Shown in pieces: positions 1-7,181 of a stretch of DNA of 64,000 bases; the first letter of the stretch is position 1; every line of letters starts with the position of its first letter. Origin of the DNA: UMGS1279 sp045536815 (GTDB lineage: Bacteria > Bacillota > Clostridia > Oscillospirales > Acutalibacteraceae). Where the stretch lies: NCBI GenBank assembly GCA_045536815.1, contig JAZSOH010000008.1:13173-77172 (forward strand), read 5' to 3'. The notes beneath the pieces were generated by a model, which had not been told where the DNA came from, ran no database searches, and saw only the letters and a program-made list of their open reading frames with translations. The position numbers were made by a program, and so were the translations under genes.

Positions 1-70
1 TTTAATAATATATTTTATAGGTTTTCTTACTGCTTTTATCTATTTTAACAATTAAATCTAATGGTTCATA

Positions 71-98
71 TTGAGAATGACCTAATCACTAATATATA
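71..98 (+). promoter_or_regulatory. weak candidate promoter upstream of the integrase
   Basis: TTGAGA and TATATA are separated by 16 nt in very AT-rich DNA. The match is poor and AT-richness alone could give it. Apart from this and the hairpin at 135-164, I see no gene or other structure in bases 1-210. Confidence 0.25.
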
Positions 99-134
99 TA
101 ATATATAGTTACCGATTGTGTTAAAATAAAAAAA

Positions 135-164
135 TCCGTTTCAGTGGTTTAACACCGAAACGGA
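135..164 (-). terminator. hairpin with a T-tract on the minus strand
   Basis: TCCGTTTC pairs with GAAACGGA, with an inner GTG/CAC and one mismatch. Read on the minus strand the stem is followed by seven T residues, so it fits an intrinsic terminator for leftward transcription. No minus-strand gene lies immediately to its right, so what it would terminate is unclear. It might stop transcription leaking leftward from the tRNA-Pro side into the presumed integrative element. Confidence 0.45.
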
Positions 165-210
165 GCTTCTAGAGAAAATATTAAAAAATACTTAGCAAAG
201 TTGGTGAAAC

Positions 211-1347
211 ATGAACTGTAGAAAATGCAAGAAAGAGATTATGGAAAACTCAAAATTTTGCAATTTTTGTGGTACTAAGCAGGTATACGAAAAATCTAGC
301 AAAAAGAGAGGGAACGGACAAGGTTGTGTTTATAAAGAATCTAGCGGAAAGTGGAAAGCAGAAGTTACTCTTGGCTATGATGAAATTAAGGGTAAAGACG
401 GTAGCGTAAAACTTAAAAGAAAAAAAGCAACCAAGACAGGTTTTGACACTAAAAAAGAGGCATTGGAATATTTACCTCAGTTAATGCACACTGTAAGAGT
501 TACTGACAAGAATATAAAGTTTAAAGATTTGTATAAAAAATGGATAGAAGCTCACTCTGCTAAGGTATGTCAATCAACTATAAATAACTATAAAGCTGCA
601 TATAAATACTTTAGTTCAATTTATTATGTAGAGGTAGCTAATCTTAAGACAGAGCACCTTCAAAAAAGTATAGATGAATGTCCTCGCGGACGTAGAACCA
701 AAGAAAATATGAAAGCGGTTGGCACTTGCTTGTTTCGCCTGGCTATGCAACTTGATATAGTAGATAGAAATTATGCTGAATATATTTACATTCCCAAAGA
801 GGCAAAAAATGAGCGTTTAGCGTTTTCTACAGAACAAATGCAGTTAATGTGGGATAACGTAGTAAAGGTTCCTGCGCTTAAATATGTGCTTGTTCTTTGC
901 TATACCGGAATGCGATTGGGAGAAATGTTGGCAGCGCGTACAGATGAATATAACAAGGAAGATGGCTTTTTTATTACGGGCTCAAAAACCGAAGCAGGAA
1001 AAGACCGCACAATAACCATATCACCTCGTATTTTGCCTTTCTTTGAAAATTTTGGGAAAGGGGAATATCTTTTCTTTGAAGAACCGAAAATGCTCGCAGA
1101 GAAGAAATTTCGCAACGATATATTTTATCCTGCTCTTAAGGAGATTGGAATTGATACTATACTAGAGGACGGGTCTCATTTATATACACCGCACTGTTGC
1201 CGTCATACATTTGCAACAATGATGAAAAACATAAACGCCCCGGCTACTGATAAACAAAAGCTCATAGGCCATAGCAAATTTGAAATGACCGCTAGCTATA
1301 CACATACCGATTTGGAGTCATTAAAAAGGATAACTGACAAGCTCTAA
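211..1347 (+). CDS. zinc-ribbon tyrosine recombinase / integrase
   Basis: A 378-aa site-specific recombinase of the phage/Tn916-type tyrosine integrase family. Residues 1-25 form a zinc ribbon (CRKC and CNFC pairs). An arm-type DNA-binding segment follows (about 33-90), then a SAM-like core-binding domain (about 100-185) and the catalytic domain. All main catalytic residues are visible: R235 in YTGMRLGE, H328-x-x-R331 in PHCCRHTF, H354 in LIGHS, and the nucleophile Y363 in SYTHTD. It should therefore be active. The gene converges on the 3' end of tRNA-Pro about 130 bp away. This is the usual arrangement for an element integrated into a tRNA 3' end, with the element extending left beyond the window. 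The zinc ribbon is an accessory domain; its role is not evident. No excisionase or relaxase is present in the short left flank. Confidence 0.93.
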   Translation: MNCRKCKKEIMENSKFCNFCGTKQVYEKSSKKRGNGQGCVYKESSGKWKAEVTLGYDEIKGKDGSVKLKRKKATKTGFDTKKEALEYLPQLMHTVRVTDKNIKFKDLYKKWIEAHSAKVCQSTINNYKAAYKYFSSIYYVEVANLKTEHLQKSIDECPRGRRTKENMKAVGTCLFRLAMQLDIVDRNYAEYIYIPKEAKNERLAFSTEQMQLMWDNVVKVPALKYVLVLCYTGMRLGEMLAARTDEYNKEDGFFITGSKTEAGKDRTITISPRILPFFENFGKGEYLFFEEPKMLAEKKFRNDIFYPALKEIGIDTILEDGSHLYTPHCCRHTFATMMKNINAPATDKQKLIGHSKFEMTASYTHTDLESLKRITDKL

Positions 1348-1430
1348 TTTTTTTGAGCTCCCTGCGGTGAAATACGCGGTGAAATAGAAAAACATTTTAC
1401 TGTTTTTTTAAAAAATTTTAGAGAATAATA

Positions 1431-1475
1431 AAAAACCACCAAACCCCATATAATAAAGGGATTTGGTGGTTTTTA
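1431..1475. terminator. terminator between integrase and tRNA-Pro (bidirectional)
   Basis: AAACCACCAAACCCC pairs with GGGATTTGGTGGTTT around a short AT loop. T-runs follow on the plus strand, and the A-run before it gives T's on the minus strand. It can end both the integrase transcript and the leftward tRNA-Pro transcript. Confidence 0.8.
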
Positions 1476-1477
1476 CT

Positions 1478-1554
1478 TGGTCCGAGTGACAGGAGTCGAA
1501 CCTGCGGCCTCTTGAACCCCATTCAAGCGCTCTACCAAACTGAGCCACACCCGG
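1478..1554 (-). tRNA. tRNA-Pro (anticodon GGG)
   Basis: The reverse complement folds as a full cloverleaf. The acceptor stem CCGGGTG pairs with CACTCGG, the discriminator is A and CCA is encoded. The anticodon stem CTTGA/TCAAG holds a loop with GGG, and the T-arm has GGTTCGACTCC. Length is 77 nt including CCA. The 3' end faces the integrase gene and is the probable attachment site of the element to the left. Confidence 0.95.
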
Positions 1555-1566
1555 ATTTAATATGTA

Positions 1567-1584
1567 GCGGCTTTTTGTCGCCGC
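1567..1584. other. GC-rich hairpin in the tRNA-Pro leader
   Basis: GCGGC and GCCGC arms flank a T-rich loop just upstream of the mature tRNA 5' end, between it and the promoter. It is probably a structure in the pre-tRNA leader; no function can be assigned. Confidence 0.35.
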
Positions 1585-1589
1585 AGACT

Positions 1590-1618
1590 ATAATATCACA
1601 TTTAATATTAAATTGCAA
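1590..1618 (-). promoter_or_regulatory. promoter of tRNA-Pro
   Basis: On the minus strand TTGCAA and TATTAT are separated by 17 nt, starting transcription about 30 nt before the tRNA. Confidence 0.6.
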
Positions 1619-1645
1619 TACCTTTTTTCAAAAAAATAAGGTTTT

Positions 1646-1685
1646 ACAAAAAATATCGGCTGATGCACCAAAGGGCAACAGCCGA
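1646..1685 (-). terminator. terminator of the HPr-like gene
   Basis: On the minus strand TCGGCTG...CAGCCGA forms a stem with inner TGC/GCA pairs and is followed by TATTTTTTG. It lies about 20 nt past the stop codon. Confidence 0.8.
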
Positions 1686-1706
1686 AAATAAACTTTGCCT
1701 TTAAAA

Positions 1707-1970
1707 CTAGTCAACAAAACCTGATTTTACAAGCTCAACAAGCTGGTCAACAGCATCTTTCTCGTCGCCACCGTCAGCGCTTATGCGGATAGAGGTGCCA
1801 CCAATAATGCCAAGAGAAAGAACACCTAAAAGACTTTTAGCGTTAACGCGGCGGTCTTCTTTTTCCACCCAGATAGAAGCTTTAAATTCGTTAGCTTTTT
1901 GAATAAAAAATGTAGCAGGACGAGCACGAAGTCCGCCTTGGTTTTGAACAACAACATCCTTAACGTACAT
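1707..1970 (-). CDS. HPr-family protein with Arg at position 15 (Crh-like)
   Basis: An 87-aa protein covering the whole HPr fold. I chose the ATG at 1970 because it has GAGGT 8-9 nt upstream and gives the standard HPr length; an in-frame upstream start at 2024 would add 18 residues not seen in the family. In PTS HPr, His15 (in GLHARPA) takes the phosphate from enzyme I. Here the motif is GGLRARPA, so residue 15 is Arg. Ser46, the HPr kinase target, is present in AKSLLGVLSLGI. It therefore cannot carry phosphate from enzyme I to sugar permeases. It resembles Bacillus Crh, which has Gln15 and acts with CcpA in catabolite repression. The Crh-type role is inferred from family knowledge. The gene is monocistronic with its own promoter and terminator. 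Confidence 0.88.
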   Translation of the reverse strand: MYVKDVVVQNQGGLRARPATFFIQKANEFKASIWVEKEDRRVNAKSLLGVLSLGIIGGTSIRISADGGDEKDAVDQLVELVKSGFVD

Positions 1971-2035
1971 ACTAGTAACCTCACTTACTTTATAGTTTTG
2001 GGCGAAATGTCGCCAAACGGTCATATTACATTATA

Positions 2036-2063
2036 ATTATACCACAACTTTTTTTTAAGTCAA
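2036..2063 (-). promoter_or_regulatory. promoter of the HPr-like gene
   Basis: On the minus strand TTGACT, a 16-nt spacer and TATAAT. It lies about 65 nt before the ATG at 1970, and the -10 box lies just before the longer alternative start at 2024. Confidence 0.75.
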
Positions 2064-2116
2064 CAATTAAAAGTAAAGGTACAAAAATTTCTAAATTTCA
2101 AATAAATAGAATTTTT

Positions 2117-2147
2117 TTAAAAACCTGTGGTTTGTGCATAAACCACA
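2117..2147 (-). terminator. terminator after trmD
   Basis: On the minus strand TGTGGTTT and AAACCACA flank a 6-nt loop, followed by GGTTTTT. It sits about 75 nt beyond the trmD stop. Confidence 0.7.
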
Positions 2148-2223
2148 AAAAACTTCTAGGTTTTTGTGCAAGGGGTAAAATTTAATTTCCCTTCATCTGC
2201 AATACTATTATATTATCTTTAGA

Positions 2224-2967
2224 TTATTTTGTTTTCATTTTTTCCAAATATTCATTTATAAATGCTTTATCTTTCTCGGTGAGAGGAAAATTTTCAAGCA
2301 TTTCGGGGCGCTTTTCAAGGGTGGTAATAAGCGACTGCTCGTGGCGCCACTTTTCAATGTTTTTGTGATGTCCCGAAAGAAGTATTTCGGGTACGGCTTT
2401 TTCCTTCCAAACGGCAGGGCGCGTATATTGTGGATATTCTAAGAGTCCGCCAAAATGGCTTTCTTCGCTGAAACAAATGTCATCGGCAAGAACACCCGGC
2501 AACATTCTGCAAACCGCATCAGAGACGGCGACCGCTGCAATTTCGCCCCCTGTAAGAACAAAGTCACCAAGAGAGATTTCTTCATCAACAACCTCTTCTA
2601 AAACCCGCTCGTCAACCCCTTCATAGTGCCCGCAAAGAAGTATAAGATTAGAAAGCTTTGAAAGCTCTATTGCTTTTTTTTGGTCGAAGGTTTTGCCCTT
2701 TGGCGAAAGGTATATAACGTGCGGCTTTGCGGCACAGGTTTTGCTAACCTCGGTTACACAGTCGTAAATAGGCTGCACCGACATAACCATACCCATTCCG
2801 CCACCATAAGGCGTGTCGTCAACTCTGTTATGCTTATCTTTAGTATAGTCGCGAATATTGTGGCAGTTTATTGTAACGTGACCTGCCGACCTTGCTCTTC
2901 CAATAATGCTTTCGCCCAAAAAGGCTTCGCACATTTCGGGGAAGAGGGTTAAAATATCTATCTGCAT
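2224..2967 (-). CDS. trmD: tRNA (guanine37-N1)-methyltransferase
   Basis: A 247-aa SPOUT methyltransferase that methylates G37 next to the anticodon of tRNAs reading CNN codons, including tRNA-Pro, and so prevents +1 frameshifting. It begins with the typical MQIDILTLFPEMC. DDTPYGGGMGMVM lies near residue 50, and the trefoil-knot cofactor region has LLCGHYEGVDERV and EISLGDFVLTGGE. SRPAVWKEK-like residues (TRPAVWKEK) follow. Length is standard. It sits 3 nt after rimM, the usual Firmicutes pair. rplS, which commonly follows trmD, is absent here. Confidence 0.97.
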   Translation of the reverse strand: MQIDILTLFPEMCEAFLGESIIGRARSAGHVTINCHNIRDYTKDKHNRVDDTPYGGGMGMVMSVQPIYDCVTEVSKTCAAKPHVIYLSPKGKTFDQKKAIELSKLSNLILLCGHYEGVDERVLEEVVDEEISLGDFVLTGGEIAAVAVSDAVCRMLPGVLADDICFSEESHFGGLLEYPQYTRPAVWKEKAVPEILLSGHHKNIEKWRHEQSLITTLEKRPEMLENFPLTEKDKAFINEYLEKMKTK

Positions 2968-2970
2968 TAT

Positions 2971-3501
2971 TTATTCCTCAACTGCTTCTATATTATCAAA
3001 AATGCCGTCAAGCGGAGTTATAACAATTTTTTCGTTTTCGGTATCAACGCTTTCAACAACGCTTGGGATAACCGGAATAAGATATTCTTTTTCGCCCGAT
3101 TTAATGTGCCAAACATCATTAGCGCCCGTTTTTGAAACGTCACTTATTTCGCCCAGAAGAGCATTTGTTTTACTGTCAAAAACCTTGCAGCCCAAAAGGT
3201 CGCAGATAAGATATTGACCTTCTTCAAGCTTAATTTCTTTCCTTGAAATATACAAAACCTTATTTCTAAGCTTTTCTGCATCTTCAATAGAGCATACGTT
3301 TTCAACATCCATTAAGACAACGTTGCCATGTACCTTAGAAGCTTTAACCTTAACGGGCGAAAAGCCTTCCTTTCCCTTCAAGAAAACCTTTTTAAAGGTT
3401 AAAAGAAAGTCAGGACTGTCGCACCAGGGCTGAACGCGAAGGGTACCTCTAACCCCGTGTGTTCCAACAAATTTTCCGCTTTCTATATATTCCTTTTTCA
3501 T
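2971..3501 (-). CDS. rimM: 16S rRNA processing / 30S maturation factor RimM
   Basis: A 176-aa assembly factor that binds ribosomal protein S19 and helps mature the 30S head. The N-terminal beta-barrel has FVGTHGVRGTLRVQPW, typical of the family (GKIVGTHGIKGEVRV). The C-terminal PRC-barrel domain has the DLLGCKVFD and SGEKEYLIPVIPSVV motifs. The ATG at 3501 has GGAG upstream. It is the first gene of a two-gene unit with trmD and has its own sigma-A promoter at 3545-3573. Confidence 0.95.
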   Translation of the reverse strand: MKKEYIESGKFVGTHGVRGTLRVQPWCDSPDFLLTFKKVFLKGKEGFSPVKVKASKVHGNVVLMDVENVCSIEDAEKLRNKVLYISRKEIKLEEGQYLICDLLGCKVFDSKTNALLGEISDVSKTGANDVWHIKSGEKEYLIPVIPSVVESVDTENEKIVITPLDGIFDNIEAVEE

Positions 3502-3544
3502 TTAAAACTCCATTCAGCCAAAAGGCATAAATCTTTACAAAAGC

Positions 3545-3573
3545 ATTTTAACATAAAACCCAAAACTATTCAA
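3545..3573 (-). promoter_or_regulatory. promoter of rimM-trmD
   Basis: On the minus strand TTGAAT, 17 nt, TAAAAT. Its -35 is only 13 nt from the -35 of the divergent promoter at 3587-3615. Confidence 0.7.
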
Positions 3574-3586
3574 GAGGGATAAAGTA

Positions 3587-3615
3587 TTGCAATTTCCCTT
3601 TTGGTGATATATAAT
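3587..3615 (+). promoter_or_regulatory. promoter of the membrane-anchored gene at 3647
   Basis: TTGCAA, a 17-nt spacer and TATAAT. The -10 box covers an ATG at 3614, so that ATG cannot be the translation start. This decides the start of the downstream gene in favour of GTG 3647. Confidence 0.8.
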
Positions 3616-3646
3616 GTTATTAGAAAAACAAAGGAGGAGTAGGAAA

Positions 3647-4696
3647 GTGTCGAAGACAAAACAAAAAATAGTTATTTCTATAATATACTGTATTGTAGTT
3701 TTAATTTTATCTGCAATATTTTTTTACATATTCCTAAACAAAAAACCTGATAAAAACGATGACGCTAGTAATACTTCATCGGTATCACAGGAAATTAAGG
3801 TTGATTTTTATAAAGCGCTTAATACGGGCGACAGTAAAGTAGTTGCTGAATTTTTTGCCGATGACATTTGTGAAATATTAGTAACCGAGTTTGTTACTAT
3901 AAAGCCTACCGAATATAAATTAAACAGTAAGGAAAAACTTGAGGAAGCGCTACAAATTTTATCAGAGTCATATTATGGCCAAGAGGTTTCGGAATTTGCT
4001 ATAGAAGATTTCGAAAGTGATATGAAATTTGAATTTAAAGATACAAACGAAACCAAAACTACACTTGAAATGGATTTTTGGATTGAGTCGGGCGTTATCA
4101 AGCTTACAAGCGGAGAAAAAACAAAATTCTTTCTTTTCCCCGAAAAATCTTATGTTAACCTACGTTCTCTGCCTACCGAAAGGTTTTATTTGCATAATTC
4201 CAATTTGAAGCTACCAAGTGACATGGTTTGCAAAAAAGCTAAGAATGAGTTTTTAAGCGGCCTAAGCGATGACGAGAAAAAGGCAGTTTCTACAAAGATA
4301 AGAAGATTACATGACAAAGTGGAAAATATTCTTCTAAATAATATTCCATATTTAAAAGAAGCCGACAGCAAGTATTGGAACTTTGTGATAACCGGTCTTG
4401 CTGAAGATGCCCCTACCGTTACGGGTCAGGAATTTGGCGAGCTTGGTCTTAATGGTTGTCTTAACAAAATCGACGAGCTTTCAAAGTCTGTTACAAATCA
4501 AAAAGCTGTTGATAATTTTGAAAAGCTATATGACGATTTGAAAAAAGCTTGTGACAGTAAAAATCTACAGGGAATTTTGAAGGTACACGAAGCAATACAC
4601 GATTACGATTATTTTGCAGTTAATTACCCCGCACGCTATAATTACGAGGCGGCGGACTGGGGTGGTCTTGATGACTATTTTGGAAATTTAGATTAA
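3647..4696 (+). CDS. membrane-anchored protein of unknown function
   Basis: A 349-aa protein I do not recognise. The start is GTG 3647, with AGGAGG nine nt upstream; the in-frame ATG at 3614 lies within the promoter -10 box. Residues about 8-32 form a single hydrophobic segment (IVISIIYCIVVLILSAIFF) after a Lys/Arg-rich start, so the remaining roughly 310 residues should be extracytoplasmic. The outer part is acidic, Lys-rich and predicted mixed alpha/beta. The segment VDFYKALNTGDSKVVAEFF looks like the start of an NTF2/SnoaL-like or DUF4878-type fold, but this is a weak impression. It has no lipobox, protease or sugar-binding motif. It is inserted between khpA and rimM in opposite orientation, with its own promoter and a shared terminator. 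Confidence 0.8.
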   Translation: MSKTKQKIVISIIYCIVVLILSAIFFYIFLNKKPDKNDDASNTSSVSQEIKVDFYKALNTGDSKVVAEFFADDICEILVTEFVTIKPTEYKLNSKEKLEEALQILSESYYGQEVSEFAIEDFESDMKFEFKDTNETKTTLEMDFWIESGVIKLTSGEKTKFFLFPEKSYVNLRSLPTERFYLHNSNLKLPSDMVCKKAKNEFLSGLSDDEKKAVSTKIRRLHDKVENILLNNIPYLKEADSKYWNFVITGLAEDAPTVTGQEFGELGLNGCLNKIDELSKSVTNQKAVDNFEKLYDDLKKACDSKNLQGILKVHEAIHDYDYFAVNYPARYNYEAADWGGLDDYFGNLD

Positions 4697-4704
4697 AATC
4701 AGTT

Positions 4705-4744
4705 AAAAAAGACGGGTGTTTGAAATTTCAAACACCCGTCTTTT
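4705..4744. terminator. bidirectional terminator (3647 gene and khpA operon)
   Basis: A near-perfect palindrome: AAAAGACGGGTGTTTGAAAT pairs with its mirror, ending in GTCTTTT. It lies between convergent genes and serves both strands. Confidence 0.92.
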
Positions 4745-4779
4745 CGTTAAAATTCAAATTTAAATTTTAAATAAAGGTC

Positions 4780-5013
4780 TTAGTCGATTTCTACTGCGAT
4801 TTTTTCGCCGTTTTTATTTGCGGCTGCGCGCATTACTGTACGTATAGCCTTGGCAATTCTGCCCTGCTTACCAATAACGCGACCCATATCGCTTTCTGCA
4901 ACGTGAAGGTGGTATACCTTAACTCCTTCTTCGTTAACCTCGTCAGCTGTTGCTGTAACTGCTTCGGGATTTTCAACAAGACCTGCTGCAATAGCAATTA
5001 AGAGTTCAGTCAC
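4780..5013 (-). CDS. khpA: KH-domain RNA-binding protein KhpA
   Basis: A 77-aa single KH domain (YlqC/KhpA). The RNA-binding loop is GKQG within the SDMGRVIGKQGRIAKAIRTV motif. It starts with GTG at 5013, supported by GGAGG 7 nt upstream. In Firmicutes it sits between rpsP and rimM and pairs with KhpB/Jag in RNA binding linked to cell elongation and division. Here it is the last gene of the ylxM-ffh-rpsP-khpA unit, because the usual neighbour rimM has been separated by the gene at 3647. Confidence 0.95.
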   Translation of the reverse strand: MTELLIAIAAGLVENPEAVTATADEVNEEGVKVYHLHVAESDMGRVIGKQGRIAKAIRTVMRAAANKNGEKIAVEID

Positions 5014-5046
5014 TTAAGTTCCTCCAATTTAAGTCATATTGCAAAA

Positions 5047-5289
5047 TTAAAGAGCACCGTTTTTCTTAAGTAAATCTTTAACTGTATCGGTAGGCTGTGC
5101 ACCGTTAGAAATCCAAGTTTTAGCCTTTTCAACGTCAACCTTTACTTCAGCGGGGTCTTTAGTAGGGTCATAGTAGCCGATTTCTTCAATGAATCTACCG
5201 TTACGGGGGAATCTAGAATCAGCAACTACGATTCTGTAGAAAGGAGCTTTTTTAGCACCCATTCTGCGAAGTCTGATTTTAACTGCCAT
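5047..5289 (-). CDS. rpsP: 30S ribosomal protein S16
   Basis: An 80-aa S16 with the signature start MAVKIRLRRMGAKKAPFYRI, followed by VVADSRFPRNGRFIEEIGYYDP. Its length and gene position between ffh and khpA are standard. A clear AGGAGGTG ribosome binding site precedes the ATG at 5289. Confidence 0.98.
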   Translation of the reverse strand: MAVKIRLRRMGAKKAPFYRIVVADSRFPRNGRFIEEIGYYDPTKDPAEVKVDVEKAKTWISNGAQPTDTVKDLLKKNGAL

Positions 5290-5344
5290 TTGTTACACCT
5301 CCTAAAAAGAATTATATATTCAAAGAATAATTATATCCTGTGAA

Positions 5345-6685
5345 TTAAAATTTAAAGCCCGGCGGCATTCCAAAACCTTTTGGCATACGGTTTTTGCCCT
5401 TGCCGTTCATTTGCTTGAACATTTTTTTCATTTGTTCATACTGTTTTAAAAGCCTGTTTATATCTTCTACCTTCATACCTGAACCCGCCGCAATACGCCT
5501 TTTGCGAGAAGCGTTTAAAATTTCAGGCTTTTCACGTTCCTTTTTGGTCATTGAGGTTATAATAGCCTCAATTCTAAGAAGCTGACGGTCATCAATATCA
5601 ACATCGCGTATCTGCCTTTCCATACCCGGAATCATAGACATAACGCTTTTAAGAGAGCCCATTTTCTTAATGCTTTGGAACTGACTTAAAAGGTCGTTCA
5701 TATCGAACTTGTTTTCCATAAGGCGTTGCGCTGTTTTTTCGGCTTCCTTCTGGTCAAGCTCGTTTTCTGCCTTCTCAATAAGGGATAGCATATCGCCCAT
5801 ACCCAAAATTCTGGAAGCCATACGGTCGGGGTGGAACTCGTCTAAATCGTCAAGCTTTTCGCCGACACCCGCGTAAATAATGGGCTTACCAGTAACGGCG
5901 CGTACCGAAAGGGCAGAACCACCCCTGGTATCACCGTCAAGCTTGGTTAGTATAACGCCGTCTATTTCAAGAAGCTCATTAAAGGCTTTTGCAACGTTAA
6001 CGGCATCCTGACCTATCATAGAATCAATAACAAGTAAAATGTTATTAACCTCGACAGCTTCGGTTATTCTTTTAAGCTCTGCCATAAGGTCATCGTCAAT
6101 ATGAAGACGACCGGCAGTATCTAAAATAACATAGTCGTTGCCGTAGTCCCTTGCCTGTCTAACCGCGGCCTTGGCAATTTTTTCGGGCTTTTCGGTACCC
6201 ATTTCAAAAACGGGAACACCCGCAGCTGCACCTACAACTTTAAGCTGTTCTATAGCGGCAGGACGGTAAATGTCGAGCGCTACAAGTAAAGGTCTATGAC
6301 CTTCTGCTTTGAGTTTTTTTGCAAGCTTTGCACTATGGGTTGTTTTACCCGAACCTTGAAGACCGCACATTAAAATAATTGTAGGTATTTTTGATGCGGT
6401 TTTAAGACGTGTATGTTCGCCGCCCATTAAAGCGGTAAGCTCGTCACGAACAATTTTAATGACCATTTGTGCGGGGGTAAGGCTTTCCATAACCTTTTCG
6501 CCTACACATTTTTCGGTCAAGGTGTTGGTAAAATCTTTGGCTACTTTATAGTTAACATCGGCCTCAAGGAGAGCAAGGCGCACTTCTCGCATAGCAGATT
6601 TAACATCTGCCTCGGAAAGCTTACCCTTTGAGCGGAGCTTTTTGAAGGCCGCCGCAAGTTTATCAGAAAGACTTTCAAATGCCAT
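5345..6685 (-). CDS. ffh: signal recognition particle protein Ffh
   Basis: A 446-aa SRP54 GTPase that binds signal sequences and 4.5S/6S-type SRP RNA and delivers nascent membrane proteins to FtsY. The N domain (1-85) is followed by the G domain with GLQGSGKTT (about 108), DTAGRLH and TKLDGD. The Met-rich M domain (about 300-440) includes IPGM and a Met/Lys/Gly-rich tail. It lies 13 nt after the ylxM-like gene, and translational coupling is likely. Confidence 0.98.
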   Translation of the reverse strand: MAFESLSDKLAAAFKKLRSKGKLSEADVKSAMREVRLALLEADVNYKVAKDFTNTLTEKCVGEKVMESLTPAQMVIKIVRDELTALMGGEHTRLKTASKIPTIILMCGLQGSGKTTHSAKLAKKLKAEGHRPLLVALDIYRPAAIEQLKVVGAAAGVPVFEMGTEKPEKIAKAAVRQARDYGNDYVILDTAGRLHIDDDLMAELKRITEAVEVNNILLVIDSMIGQDAVNVAKAFNELLEIDGVILTKLDGDTRGGSALSVRAVTGKPIIYAGVGEKLDDLDEFHPDRMASRILGMGDMLSLIEKAENELDQKEAEKTAQRLMENKFDMNDLLSQFQSIKKMGSLKSVMSMIPGMERQIRDVDIDDRQLLRIEAIITSMTKKEREKPEILNASRKRRIAAGSGMKVEDINRLLKQYEQMKKMFKQMNGKGKNRMPKGFGMPPGFKF

Positions 6686-6698
6686 TTTCCGTTTCTCC

Positions 6699-7022
6699 TT
6701 AATTTATTTCTTCCAAAACTGTTATAATTTCTTCGGCTTTTTTAAGGTTGCCCTCTAAAACCGCCTTTTTTAAAGAGCCGTAAAGGACTGACCTTTTTTT
6801 AGAGTTTTCGAGAATATGAAGGGCATCTTCCATTTTTGTAAGTTCTTTACCGGCGCGCTTAATCATATCCTGTGCGCCCTGACGTGAACCGCCCTCGTTT
6901 TCAACAATTTCGGAAAGAGAAAGGTCATCGTAATAGTAAAGCTCTAAAAACCTACGTTTTTTCTCGCTAAGAAGGGGAGAATAAATATCAAGCAGGTCGC
7001 AAATAGAAAGTTCTTTAGCCAT
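6699..7022 (-). CDS. ylxM: YlxM-family HTH protein
   Basis: A 107-aa sigma-70 region 4-like helix-turn-helix protein (YlxM/p13). LLSEKKRRFLELYYYDDLSLSEI is the family core, followed by ENEGGSRQGAQDMIKRA. It is always found immediately upstream of ffh in Firmicutes and is thought to modulate SRP function, although direct roles are poorly defined. It is the first gene of this operon, with a consensus promoter at 7051-7079. Confidence 0.92.
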   Translation of the reverse strand: MAKELSICDLLDIYSPLLSEKKRRFLELYYYDDLSLSEIVENEGGSRQGAQDMIKRAGKELTKMEDALHILENSKKRSVLYGSLKKAVLEGNLKKAEEIITVLEEIN

Positions 7023-7050
7023 TTAACCACCCTTTCAATGTCCGAGGGCC

Positions 7051-7079
7051 ATTATAACATAAAATTTTTAGGCTGTCAA
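7051..7079 (-). promoter_or_regulatory. promoter of ylxM-ffh-rpsP-khpA
   Basis: On the minus strand a perfect TTGACA, 17-nt spacer and perfect TATAAT. It is divergent from the promoter at 7115-7143. Confidence 0.92.
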
Positions 7080-7114
7080 GTTTTTTTCTTTACACCTGTA
7101 AAAATTTTTACTGC

Positions 7115-7143
7115 TTGAAAAAGGGTGCAATTAGTTATATAAT
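7115..7143 (+). promoter_or_regulatory. promoter of the solute-binding lipoprotein
   Basis: TTGAAA, 17 nt, TATAAT, followed by the gene about 40 nt downstream. Confidence 0.82.
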
Positions 7144-7181
7144 TATGATGTATATATTTTTATAAAAGGCGGACTTAAAAA

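Noticed and set aside
900..1115. Antisense frame within the integrase gene
   Set aside because: No ribosome binding site or homology-like motif; the plus-strand integrase has complete catalytic residues.
3614..3646. ATG at 3614 as the start of the membrane-anchored gene
   Set aside because: It lies inside the -10 box TATAAT (3610-3615) of the gene's own promoter and has no ribosome binding site; GTG 3647 has AGGAGG at good spacing.
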